Below are positions 34,825 through 42,213 of a stretch of DNA of 42,250 bases, one piece after another (the first letter of the stretch is position 1; each line of letters opens with the position of its first letter). The notes beneath the pieces are model-generated. The model was not told where the DNA came from. It made no database searches and saw only the letters and a program-made list of their open reading frames with translations. Position numbers and translations under genes: made by a program. Origin of the DNA: Planctomycetaceae bacterium (lineage in GTDB: Bacteria; Planctomycetota; SZUA-567); contig JAJQFC010000151.1 of NCBI GenBank assembly GCA_021201355.1, positions 1 to 42,250 on the forward strand, given 5' to 3'.

Positions 34825-35145
34825 CTATATACCGATACAGCACGCCTGCGGAGAGAATTGTTTCTGGGAGATTTCCATTGCTATCAGAAGCAGCCCCGTC
34901 CTCCCCCCGATACCATCCGCACACAGCCAGGACAATTTCATAAAGCGACCGTTGAGAAGAATCAAGGCGATGCTTCCGCAGAGGATGTTTTTCACCATAC
35001 GCTTCAAATCATCGCGAACAGCGTTGAGTATCTTCTGAACATCGTATTCCCTGAGATCTTCATGGCGCAGTAATACGGTAGCCATTGCGGCTTCGATATT
35101 CCCCCGAAAACCGATTTTCGGATTACATTTGAAAGATTGCTCCAT
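34825..35145 (-). CDS. Small hypothetical protein, possibly membrane-associated
   Basis: 106 residues from ATG 35145, which has GGAG seven bases upstream (35157 also possible); longer starts overlap the upstream gene and look antisense-like. A helical N-terminal half (MATVLLRHEDLREYDVQKIL) is followed by a hydrophobic stretch (NILCGSIALILLNG). No family recognised. It begins 38 bases after the upstream member 3. Confidence 0.45.
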   Translation of the reverse strand: MEQSFKCNPKIGFRGNIEAAMATVLLRHEDLREYDVQKILNAVRDDLKRMVKNILCGSIALILLNGRFMKLSWLCADGIGGRTGLLLIAMEISQKQFSPQACCIGI

Positions 35146-35182
35146 GGTCTTCTCCATATGGAAGTCACTGAAATCAGCTTTA

Positions 35183-35689
35183 TCAAAAATTGGATTTCGC
35201 ACTACCGCGTTTTCGTGGACGACCAGACGGCATCGTCCTCGCCAGCCACGGCTTCCGCTTGATGAAATCCAATAGTGTCTCATAGCCGAGTGCGGCAGCG
35301 AGGCGGAATACGAGACGGAGCCGCCGACGTACCACACGCCCCCGTGGGCAAACTGAGAGAATGCGTTGGAGCACGACATTCAGTTCTGGAGACACGTTAA
35401 CGGCTTGTTGCTTGCTTGTGGGAATGGGAGACGTTCTCCGCTGTCGCCTACGGCCATCAATCGATACTTTGATGGTTGCGATCAGGGCCATGTCCTGCGG
35501 CAGTTCCAGCCCCTTCCTCGGGCCCATAGCGCCGTCTGCGCTCACTTCCCGGTAGCGTAGCCTGTAGCGGTCTCCTCGTCTCTCAAGATTGACCTGGGAG
35601 CCTGGAACGGCGAGCAATTCAGCGACATGGTCACTTATCGGAATGGATTCGGTCGTGGGTGTGGTGTTCACGGGAAAGTCGACCGTCAT
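35183..35689 (-). CDS. Small W/YRLR-family protein (member 3)
   Basis: 168 residues. VAELLAVPGSQVNLERRGDR then YRLRYREV, PRKGLELPQD and a very basic C-terminal region (RRRLRLVFRLAAALG ... RPRKRGSAK). The first 75 residues follow the same scheme as members 1, 2 and 4. The basic tail suggests nucleic acid binding. Its ATG lies inside the 3' end of the upstream gene, a 59-base overlap, with a GGCGGA site upstream. Confidence 0.55.
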   Translation of the reverse strand: MTVDFPVNTTPTTESIPISDHVAELLAVPGSQVNLERRGDRYRLRYREVSADGAMGPRKGLELPQDMALIATIKVSIDGRRRQRRTSPIPTSKQQAVNVSPELNVVLQRILSVCPRGRVVRRRLRLVFRLAAALGYETLLDFIKRKPWLARTMPSGRPRKRGSAKSNF

Positions 35690-36152
35690 GCTGTATCCGC
35701 CTTCCGTAGCCTGGCTCGATGCGTTTTGAGTTTTTGGGGAAAGCTATGACATGGGTTTTGTCAGCCAAAGCTTCAAGACGTGCTATCCTCGCTTTCCTTT
35801 CCCGGATCTGCTGATAGAAATCCACGGCTTTGTCCCGCTCGGCGCTCAGTTCCCGGACGAGCGCATCGGCGGGGATGCCGTCAAAGCCGTGTTTATGGCG
35901 CGTAGCCATAGCGGCGTCGACTCGTGCAACGCTTTTTATCGCCAGGCGGGCCGCATGAACCATTATGATTTCGTCCACTGCATCAGACAATTCCTCCGGA
36001 CTAACCCTATCTAGCCAAGTAACTGCGTTTGTGAACGCGTCGGAGTTCTGAAGGATCGGGTATCCGAAGCGCAAATTGTCCATACGCCCAGCCTCATACT
36101 TCTCCTGGACGGTTCTGGAAGGAACAGTGGGGGCGGTCCCGGAATCGTTCAT
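35631..36152 (-). CDS. Hypothetical protein with one copy of the ~80-residue helical domain
   Basis: 173 residues from ATG 36152 (AAGGA eight bases upstream). Residues about 44-127 (VTWLDRVSPEELSDAVDEII ... HAARLAIKSVARVDAAM ... ERDKAVDFYQQIRERKARI) align with both copies in the protein at 31728-32564. The start overlaps the 3' end of the Rep-like gene by 59 bases. Function unknown. Confidence 0.6.
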   Translation of the reverse strand: MNDSGTAPTVPSRTVQEKYEAGRMDNLRFGYPILQNSDAFTNAVTWLDRVSPEELSDAVDEIIMVHAARLAIKSVARVDAAMATRHKHGFDGIPADALVRELSAERDKAVDFYQQIRERKARIARLEALADKTHVIAFPKNSKRIEPGYGRRIQHDGRLSREHHTHDRIHSDK

Positions 36153-37440
36153 GGCAACTTTCCTTCTGTGGCGAGGGTTTGTTATGCACTGTAAACTCTA
36201 TGCTCAGTTTGCCCGCTTCCCGGAACCATACGGAGCTATGGTCGTGGGCCGTGCATTCCAGACTCCCCAATTCCATAGCCTGAATCAAGGCTGTTGGGAT
36301 GGTGGAGACGGCAGGCTTGACAAGATGGTTACGCCCTGGGGCTTCGGCATGTACTCGGGTACCAGGGGACGATATGCCTGAGAACGACTGAAGGAATCCT
36401 ATACCGCGACCTTTTTGCATGGCGCCACCGAACTGTATTAATCCATTATCCTGTAGCAATCCCGCAAAGTTATGGGATATGGAGAGGGATGAGTCATGTC
36501 TGGGAGAAAGAGGGCAAGAATGTTTTGGGCCGGGTACATCCTTGTGGCTGGCTTCAGCGTGACGGCCCAGTTCCTTTACCGCCCAGAGGGCATCATCACC
36601 ACGCAATGTCATAGAGTCGTTGGTGCCGACAAAATGCAGGGTCCTCTTGGAATTTATTCTCCCCCGAATGGGGGCGAGGTCTTTTTCTGACACCTGCATA
36701 ATCATTTTATCATGTCGAGGAATGAGTTTATCTCGGTGCTTCCAATGGAAACGTCCTGAGTATGATACCCATTCTCTCCTGGCTTGTGCGCTCTCCATGG
36801 AGTCCAGATAGGGGTTGGAAAAAGGGGTGTTGTTCTGCTCAGGAATTCTTGGATTATGTGCTCTTTTGATAAAGTTTGAATCGGATGACTCAGGTTTGGT
36901 GAAAGGAAGTCGCTTGGAGCCAATGACAATCTCGGTTTCGGTCACAACCACCTGCTTGGAGATATAGGGTGCCAGCCGGTTCCAATCGCGCACAGACTCT
37001 ACCCTAACTTTTCCCAGTGTTCTGATCGTCTCGCTCCATATTTTTTCTACCATACCGGTGTCCAAATATGCCCGGTCAAGATTCCAAATCAGAATCCCCA
37101 GTTCGGGTGAAAGGCGTTCCTGTGTTTCCATTTTGATAACTGCCCCCACTTTATGGCCCAGGCGCCTCTCCAGCTTACCGATAAATGCCTTGGCGTCTTT
37201 TCCAACGCCGATGGGTCCACGGATTTGTGGATAGGTCAGCCAAATCACCTGGTCCGCAGGAATAAAGGTCAAAAGCCTATTGTGAAGCCGCAACTCGGAA
37301 CGTCTGGTATGGCCCTTTTGAGCGCCCCTTTTGCCCCCGCCCGCACGATGCTTGGATTTAGCTGCCAAAATCGTCATCACACAACCCTGCGTGATGACGG
37401 TTCGTAATTCGTTATTCTTCATTCTCAAATCAGTATTCAT
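36094..37440 (-). CDS. Rolling-circle Rep-like protein lacking the HUH histidines
   Basis: 448 residues from ATG 37440 (GGAGA upstream). The order and spacing follow rolling-circle replication proteins of plasmids and small phages: motif 1-like VIWLTYP (65-71), then a basic helix AFIGKLERRLG, then the HUH strand position, here SPELGILIW (111-119) where family members have HFHLLLW, then VESVRDWNRLAPYISK with motif 3 YxxK (159-162) kept, and later GRFHWKHRDKLIP. The two metal-binding histidines are absent. HUH Reps nick an origin strand; this copy probably cannot by the usual chemistry. It heads the leftward cluster. Identification is by pattern, not by search. Confidence 0.6.
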   Translation of the reverse strand: MNTDLRMKNNELRTVITQGCVMTILAAKSKHRAGGGKRGAQKGHTRRSELRLHNRLLTFIPADQVIWLTYPQIRGPIGVGKDAKAFIGKLERRLGHKVGAVIKMETQERLSPELGILIWNLDRAYLDTGMVEKIWSETIRTLGKVRVESVRDWNRLAPYISKQVVVTETEIVIGSKRLPFTKPESSDSNFIKRAHNPRIPEQNNTPFSNPYLDSMESAQARREWVSYSGRFHWKHRDKLIPRHDKMIMQVSEKDLAPIRGRINSKRTLHFVGTNDSMTLRGDDALWAVKELGRHAEASHKDVPGPKHSCPLSPRHDSSLSISHNFAGLLQDNGLIQFGGAMQKGRGIGFLQSFSGISSPGTRVHAEAPGRNHLVKPAVSTIPTALIQAMELGSLECTAHDHSSVWFREAGKLSIEFTVHNKPSPQKESCHERFRDRPHCSFQNRPGEV

Positions 37441-37639
37441 AACGTCTCCACGGCGGCGGCTATCGCATGGTGTTATGCGCATATCGGCCCCAAACTGGGG
37501 CATTCATGAATCAGTGATCGAGAATTCCATGACGGTAATCAACAAACTTGAAAAATAAATTTTCCGAGACCTGCGTTGTATTCGGGTGAGTAAAGCTGGA
37601 AAGTGGGATAACAAAGGATGTGACCATGGAAGGATCGAT

Positions 37640-37912
37640 ATGTCGCCCAGCGAGCTGCTAAAAAAACATTTGCCGCCGGTTGGGCGGCATGCCTACATGA
37701 ACGGGGCCGCGATCCGTAGTCTAGTGAAAAAGCTCCAGCCCGGACAAAGGATTGCAGCCCATGTCGAGCAGCGCGGAGAAGCGTGGCGCCTGCGGATGTC
37801 GTTTTCGGACGAAAGCGGGAAGCGTGTCCGGAGGGGAATCACCCTTCCCGACGCTGAAACCGCCGAGTGGGTGCGGTTGTACATCCGAGAGGCAAGGGAT
37901 GAAGAAGGTTGA
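37640..37912 (+). CDS. Small W/YRLR-family protein (member 2)
   Basis: 90 residues from ATG 37640 (AAGGA six bases upstream); GTG 37586 is an alternative. The core SLVKKLQPGQRIAAHVEQRG, AWRLRMS, KRVRRGITLPDAETAEWV is the cleanest member of the family and aligns to member 1 over about 65 positions. It is transcribed divergently from the Rep-like gene across a 200-base gap containing GCCCCA-AAC-TGGGGC (37487-37501), an arrangement typical of a regulator next to the operon it controls; that role is inferred. Confidence 0.6.
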   Translation: MSPSELLKKHLPPVGRHAYMNGAAIRSLVKKLQPGQRIAAHVEQRGEAWRLRMSFSDESGKRVRRGITLPDAETAEWVRLYIREARDEEG

Positions 37913-38466
37913 AGTGTTGTCAAATGCTTGACAACAGATGCGCCGATTCAAGTCAATTATGAAGAACAGCCGAGTTCTTCGATAAGAGGTTGAACATTAC
38001 TCCCCTTTTATAGGGCAAAAAAAGATTCGAAGAAGGCGCGTTATGCCAAACACCGCTGGCCCCATTTAATCCACCATTTCAGTGGACTTCAAGACGAAAG
38101 CATTTTATTCAGGATTGAAACTCTGCTTAGCAACGAGGTTGGCGGCTTAGGCGTTCCAGTATCACGAAGATAAGACACCGAGGGCGGTTTAAATGCCTGC
38201 GGGGTAGCGTGTCACACCATTCGGGCGACGGCGCTTCAAGCCCGATCACATCCTCGGCAGCTTTTTATCGATAATATTCCCGTGAAATCGTCCCGCATCT
38301 CCACTGACCGGCTGAAGGACGGCGGCAAGTCATGGGCCAGGCGCGCGGTCTTCGCGATTCATCCATATGTGGCGGAGTTGCGGGAGCCGGCTAATCGAAA
38401 AGACGGGCATGTTCTGGCAGATGCTCCTTGACGGCGGTTTCACCTGAACCGATCCTGCGGCCGTTA
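37913..38466. other. Non-coding interval with two hairpins and a possible gene remnant
   Basis: Three bases after the member 2 stop lies a perfect TGTTGTCAA-ATGC-TTGACAACA (37915-37936), and then GAAGAAC-AGCCGA-GTTCTTC (37961-37980). Around 38270-38430 a rightward frame reads like protein (IPVKSSRISTDRL ... ARRAVFAIHPYVAELREPAN) but has only a GTG and no ribosome site, so it may be the end of a deleted gene. Confidence 0.4.
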
Positions 38467-38495
38467 TTGCCAAGGCATAGCCCGAGCGATATACT
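38467..38495 (+). promoter_or_regulatory. Promoter of the toxin/antitoxin pair
   Basis: TTGCCA (38467-38472), a 17-base spacer and TATACT (38490-38495). The toxin ATG is only seven bases after the -10 element, so the message should start at or next to the ATG and be leaderless. Confidence 0.55.
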
Positions 38496-38502
38496 CGTGC
38501 TC

Positions 38503-39105
38503 ATGAAAACAACACAGCCGCATATCATTATTCTTGCCGGTCCGAACGGCGCGGGCAAATCGACAACCGCACCGGTACTGTTGCGCGACACCTTTGCGGT
38601 CGAGGAGTTCGTGAACGCCGACGCCATAGCGCAGGGGCTTTCAGCCTTCGCCCCGGAGAGGGTCGCGCTCGAGGCCGGGAAGATCATGCTGAAACGATTA
38701 CGGGAACTGGCGCAGAAGCGGGGCAGCTTTGCCTTTGAGACAACGCTTGCCTCCCGTTCGTTCGCGCCGTGGCTAAAAAGGCTCCGGGACACCGGGTATC
38801 AGGTTCATCTGCTTTTCCTAACCCTTCCCGACGCACGGTCCGCCATTGAGCGGGTCGCCGTCCGCGTCAAGCTTGGCGGCCATCATATTCCTAGCGAAGT
38901 AATCGAGCGGCGCTTCAAGGCGGGTTTGCGGAACTTGTTCCAACTTTATATCCCCATCGCCACCTCGTGGAAAATATTGGATAATTCGGTGCCGGGCCAT
39001 CCCCTGGACGTTGCGGAGGGCGGCGGATATAATCACATAGTTACGATGAATGCGGCTTTGTACGAAAAATTGAAAATGGAATATGGCCATGACAACCAGA
39101 AATGA
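38503..39105 (+). CDS. Zeta-toxin-family P-loop kinase
   Basis: 200 residues from ATG 38503. The frame begins HIIILAGPNGAGKSTTAP (Walker A). Zeta-type motifs FVNADAIAQGL, the GSFAFETTLASRSF segment and VHLLFLTLPDARSAIERVAVRV follow. Zeta toxins phosphorylate UDP-N-acetylglucosamine and block wall synthesis; chromosomal relatives vary. No ribosome site is present, in line with a leaderless message. The stop overlaps the next small gene, which should be its partner. Such pairs stabilise mobile elements; here it lies near the right end of the island. Confidence 0.82.
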   Translation: MKTTQPHIIILAGPNGAGKSTTAPVLLRDTFAVEEFVNADAIAQGLSAFAPERVALEAGKIMLKRLRELAQKRGSFAFETTLASRSFAPWLKRLRDTGYQVHLLFLTLPDARSAIERVAVRVKLGGHHIPSEVIERRFKAGLRNLFQLYIPIATSWKILDNSVPGHPLDVAEGGGYNHIVTMNAALYEKLKMEYGHDNQK

Positions 39106-39292
39106 TATAGATATTACAACTCTTTTCGAGCAGGGTGACGCCGTTCGGGATGCCATACGTCGTGGCGGTCTACAAGCTATGAAACAATACATTACCGCCG
39201 GAGAGTCTATGGTCTCATGGAAAGATGGCAAAGTCATACGCATTCCGCCGGAGGAGCTTAAAAAGATGCTTGCAGAGGCGGAGGGTGTCTGA
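39089..39292 (+). CDS. Putative antitoxin partner of the zeta-type toxin
   Basis: 67 residues from ATG 39089 (GGA eight bases upstream); ATG 39083 is also possible. It overlaps the toxin gene end, so expression is coupled. The sequence DITTLFEQGDAVRDAIRRGG followed by PPEELKKMLAEAEG is short and helical. It is not the classical epsilon antitoxin, which precedes zeta. Assignment as antitoxin rests on position and size. Confidence 0.6.
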   Translation: MTTRNDIDITTLFEQGDAVRDAIRRGGLQAMKQYITAGESMVSWKDGKVIRIPPEELKKMLAEAEGV

Positions 39293-39490
39293 ACGCAGCT
39301 CTAATGAATTCGTAGAATTTCCGTGCGTGACCGGCAAGTATGGGCACGTTGCGCTATGCGTTTGCCATCGCCACTATGCCTTTCGGGCGCGGTATGCAAT
39401 TCCTTGATCAGCGACTTTGCCGTATGATGCGCCGATATCGACCACCCCATGGTCTGAAATCTTGGGTCACCATTAGTCCTTCCTTGACTG

Positions 39491-39697
39491 CTATCCTTGG
39501 ATGTATGGGGCTACAATGGCTGTGATCGCGTTTCGGATCGAATCGGGGAGGCGTGGCCAAGCCCGGGTAATGCATTCCAATTGGTCCGGTAGGGAGCTTT
39601 GATTTGGTTTACCTGGCGAAACTGACAACGGCACTGACATGGCTGTTTCGCTTTTCCCTAATACTTTGGTACCTAACGCATTACCATCTCGACCTTT
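39491..39697 (-). other. Alternative 3' exon of the island integrase (used only in the excised circle)
   Basis: On the minus strand the frame that enters from attR continues the integrase frame without a stop for 68 codons, ending TAG at 39491. It reads like a genuine C-terminus (DQLECITRAWPRLPDSIRNA). In the integrated state it has no start or upstream coding part. In a circle made by attL x attR recombination it would be joined in frame to int. Confidence 0.65.
39621..39641 (+). repeat. Possible integrase arm-type repeat, right end
   Basis: Near-copy of 6645-6666, with two ACTGACA units 11 bases apart, about 57 bases inside attR. See the left copy for the reasoning. Confidence 0.4.
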
Positions 39698-39746
39698 TAC
39701 ACTCACATTGTAGGGGTCACTGGTTCGAGTCCAGTAGCGACCACCA
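39698..39746 (+). repeat. attR core (49-bp direct repeat, copy 2)
   Basis: Identical to 6444-6492 and including the CCA end. The 5' half of the tRNA is absent, so this is only a tRNA fragment. It marks the right border of the island. Confidence 0.95.
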
Positions 39747-39830
39747 ATTTATTTTCCGTCAAAATCCGCCAACGGCCATAAAGCCTTGGTGGATTTTGTT
39801 TTAGCTTCATTCCACCATTTCCTTCAGACC

Positions 39831-39918
39831 GTTACCTACCGCCTCAATACGTTGACAAACAGCCAAAATGTAGGTAAAATTGTAGGTAACAGAGAACGGC
39901 CCAAAAACCGTTACCTAC
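39831..39918. promoter_or_regulatory. Promoter and four operator-like repeats of the second integrase
   Basis: Four copies of GTAGGTAA(C): 39831-39839 (inverted), 39870-39877, 39882-39890 and 39910-39918 (inverted). They surround TTGACA (39852-39857), a 17-base spacer and TAAAAT (39875-39880). Overlap of repeats with the -10 element suggests autoregulation of the integrase or arm-site binding. Confidence 0.6.
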
Positions 39919-39997
39919 AGGCACCAGCAAATTTCATTCATTCTGAATAAACTCGCCTCACTGGTGCCACCTTGAAAAAGGAGGAAACCTCATACCA

Positions 39998-41173
39998 TTG
40001 ACCGATAGAGCCGTAGCAAATCTTCGGAAAAGTGACAAACGCCAGAAAGTTTTCGATAGCGGCGGCCTCTATATCCATGTCTTCACCAACGGAAACAAAT
40101 ACTGGCGTCTTACCTACCGCTTCAACGGGAAGCCGAAAACCCTTTCCTTCGGCGCTTATCCCATCATCTCCCTTAAGAAGGCTCGTGAACTGCGAGACGA
40201 GGCCAAGGAACTCCTCGCCCTTGGGCAAGACCCAGCCGAAAAGGTTAAAGAGGAAAAGGCTGTTGAACAGCAGGACCAACTTACCTTCGAGAAGGTGGCC
40301 CGCACCTGGCACTCGGAAAACAAGGGTGGATGGACCGAGAAGAACGCGAGTGTCATCCTGCGACGACTGGAACGGGATATCTTCCCGCACGTAGGCTCGA
40401 AGCCAATTAAGGATATCACAGCGGCTGACATCTTGGCCCCTGCCCGGTTAATCGCCAGCCGTGGCGCTTTGGACTATGCACACCGGGCTATGCAATACTG
40501 TGGTCAGATTTTCAGGTTCGCCATCGCCAACGGCTGGGCCATCCACAATGTCGTAGCCGACCTCAAAGGCGCAATCCCCACCGCCAAGGTAAAACATCAC
40601 GCCACTATCACCGATCCCAAAAAAATAGGTCCACTGCTCCGCGCAATGGACGATTATGATGGCTACTTCCCGGTGGCCTGTGCTTTGAAGCTTGCTCCTC
40701 TGACGTTTGTCCGGCCTGGTGAGTTGCGCGGCGCGGCGTGGGATGAGTTTGATTTTGAAAAATCGGAATGGCGCATCCCTGCCGAGCGGATGAAAATGGG
40801 GGAACCGCATATCGTCCCATTAAGCCGCCAGGCTCTCGCCATCTTCAAGGATCTCCACAAATACACCGGTCACGGTAGGCTGGTATTTCCGAGCGTGAAG
40901 ACCTCGGAACGTCCCATCAGCGATATGACGGTTAACTCGGCGCTGCGGCGTATTGGATATGCGAAAGAGGAAATTACCGGGCATGGGTTCCGCTCGATGG
41001 CATCCACCCTCCTTAATGAATTGGGCTGGAACCGCGATGCGATCGAGCGGCAGCTTGCACACGGCGAGAGAAATCAAGTTCGCGCGTCGTATAATTTTGC
41101 GGAGTTCTTGCCGGAACGGCGTAAAATGATGCAGGCATGGGCCGATTACCTCGAAAGCCTACAGTCCTCATGA
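39998..41173 (+). CDS. int: P4-type tyrosine integrase of a second element
   Basis: 391 residues. The N-terminal arm-binding domain (DUF4102 type) has RAVANLRKSDKRQKVFDSGG, GLYIHV and WRLTYRFNGKPKTLSFGAYP. The catalytic domain has LTFVRPGELRGAAW, HGFRSMASTLLNELG and HGERNQVRASYNFAEF. Family members start MPLTD; here those codons are ATA-CCA-TTG-ACC-GAT, with AGGAGG seven bases before the ATA. Either ATA (39992) is the start, or the TTG at 39998 is used. It lies 250 bases beyond attR and reads away from it, as P4-type integrases do next to their tRNA site, so a second island probably begins at attR. Confidence 0.88.
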   Translation: MTDRAVANLRKSDKRQKVFDSGGLYIHVFTNGNKYWRLTYRFNGKPKTLSFGAYPIISLKKARELRDEAKELLALGQDPAEKVKEEKAVEQQDQLTFEKVARTWHSENKGGWTEKNASVILRRLERDIFPHVGSKPIKDITAADILAPARLIASRGALDYAHRAMQYCGQIFRFAIANGWAIHNVVADLKGAIPTAKVKHHATITDPKKIGPLLRAMDDYDGYFPVACALKLAPLTFVRPGELRGAAWDEFDFEKSEWRIPAERMKMGEPHIVPLSRQALAIFKDLHKYTGHGRLVFPSVKTSERPISDMTVNSALRRIGYAKEEITGHGFRSMASTLLNELGWNRDAIERQLAHGERNQVRASYNFAEFLPERRKMMQAWADYLESLQSS

Positions 41174-41214
41174 TTCACTGCCAGGACTATATATATGCCC
41201 GCAAACTCATCAAC

Positions 41215-41747
41215 TTATAAGCAAAGATTATCCGCAACCTTTGGATTGGATTTTGAATCAGGGTTGTCCATGATGATGAACACCCCGACTTTTGTCGGCG
41301 GCTGTGCCGCCTTCCGGCCGAGTTCAGCCAATGCGTCCGGTTGCTTCAACCGCGTACCGCCCTTGGCATCAAAAGCCAGAATCCCATCAAGTGAAGTTTT
41401 CATGAGGAGCGGCTTGGAGCCGACGACAGGCAATAAGTTGCCGAGGTTTTCGAAGCGGATGATTTTCCGTTTTCGACTTCGGCAATCACCAGATCGACAC
41501 GCTTGGCCTTAGTCTGCGCCACCAGTGCTTTATTTTTCTCAAGTTGTTTTGGAGCAAAGACTATTTTTACGCTTGGGTTCGCCTGTTGCAGCATATCGAC
41601 AGCCTCACCGGCCCATGCTTCGGCATTGGTGCAATTGGTGCATCGCCATGACGCGAAGAAGTAATACACATCATATTGCTTATCAGCAGTCAGTGCAGGT
41701 GCGGCGGTTAACAACAACATGGCAAAAAATGAAATAATGGCTTTCAT
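41215..41747 (-). pseudogene. Exported thioredoxin-like protein, frameshifted
   Basis: From ATG 41747 (AAGGG upstream), MKAIISFFAMLLLTAAPALT is a signal peptide, then DVYYFFASWRCTNC gives a CxxC redox site. The first frame stops at 41400. After EVENGK the other frame continues in register as FENLGNLLPVVG and runs to 41215. One more A in the run of four near 41474 would join them into about 178 residues. Such proteins occur beside ArsP-type permeases and small CPKC thioredoxins, as here. The function is probably thiol transfer outside the membrane. The lesion may be an error, since the contig end is near. Confidence 0.65.
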
Positions 41748-41780
41748 GGTCACCCTTTCAATAGGAGAAAAGTACACCAT

Positions 41781-42065
41781 TCAGCCGCAGCAGCCACCAC
41801 AACTGCACCCGCCGCCCGTTTTTTCGCCACTGTTCCCGGAGAGAAGTTTTTTCGTTTCTTCCACGCTTAATACTTTACCGGTCGCCACCACTTTACCGTC
41901 TATGGCGAGTGCGGGCGTCATCATCAATCCGTACCCCATGATGGCGTTGATGTCCGTGACCTTCTCCAATTCATACTCAACGCCCAATTCCTGCGCCGCC
42001 AGTTCGGCGGCTTCGGCCAGTTTCGTACACTTGGGACAGCCGGTTCCCAATACACTGATTTTCAT
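41781..42065 (-). CDS. Small thioredoxin/glutaredoxin-like protein (TM0996/MTH895 family)
   Basis: 94 residues. KISVLGTGCPKC at the N-terminus is the family's redox motif, followed by TDINAIMGYGLMMTPALAID (cis-Pro loop) and VVATGKVLS. The C-terminus GGGCSCGGCCG adds a Cys cluster seen in members next to arsenic or metal permeases. It would be a cytoplasmic disulfide reductase partner of the adjacent permease. GAAAGGG precedes the start. The upstream permease gene ends 18 bases before, and the exported thioredoxin starts 33 bases after, so the three form a leftward operon. Confidence 0.85.
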   Translation of the reverse strand: MKISVLGTGCPKCTKLAEAAELAAQELGVEYELEKVTDINAIMGYGLMMTPALAIDGKVVATGKVLSVEETKKLLSGNSGEKTGGGCSCGGCCG

Positions 42066-42082
42066 GATTTTTCCCTTTCAAA

Positions 42083-42213
42083 TTAGGCAGTCATGCCGAA
42101 TAACAAACCGCTCACCATTGCGAAAATAACAACCAGACAAACAAAGACGAATGTCTTTTTAGCGCCCATAACTTTGTTAATAACGAGGATGGACGGGAGA
42201 GACAGCGAACGAC
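42083..42213 (-). CDS. Permease (ArsP/DUF318-like), C-terminal fragment
   Basis: The frame reads SLSLPSILVINKVMGAKKT then FVFVCLVVIFAMVSGLLFGM and stops at 42083. The pattern fits the C-terminus of ArsP/DUF318-type permeases, which are usually followed by the small CPKC thioredoxin as here. The upstream part is missing because the genomic sequence ends near 42213. It was too short to be called as an open frame but is supported by context. Confidence 0.55.

Larger units (their letters stand above)
6444..39746. mobile_element. About 33.3-kb integrated genomic island in tRNA-Val
   Basis: It is bounded by a 49-base perfect direct repeat of the tRNA 3' half and carries a tyrosine integrase at the left end reading toward the tRNA. 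Cargo comprises a decayed type I restriction system plus mrr, two ParB-like genes, a CobS/CobT-like pair, a Rep-like cluster and a zeta-type toxin pair. I see no type IV secretion genes, coupling protein or recognisable relaxase, so it is not a self-transmissible ICE as shown. It could be a mobilisable or satellite element, or a fixed island. Confidence 0.85.
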
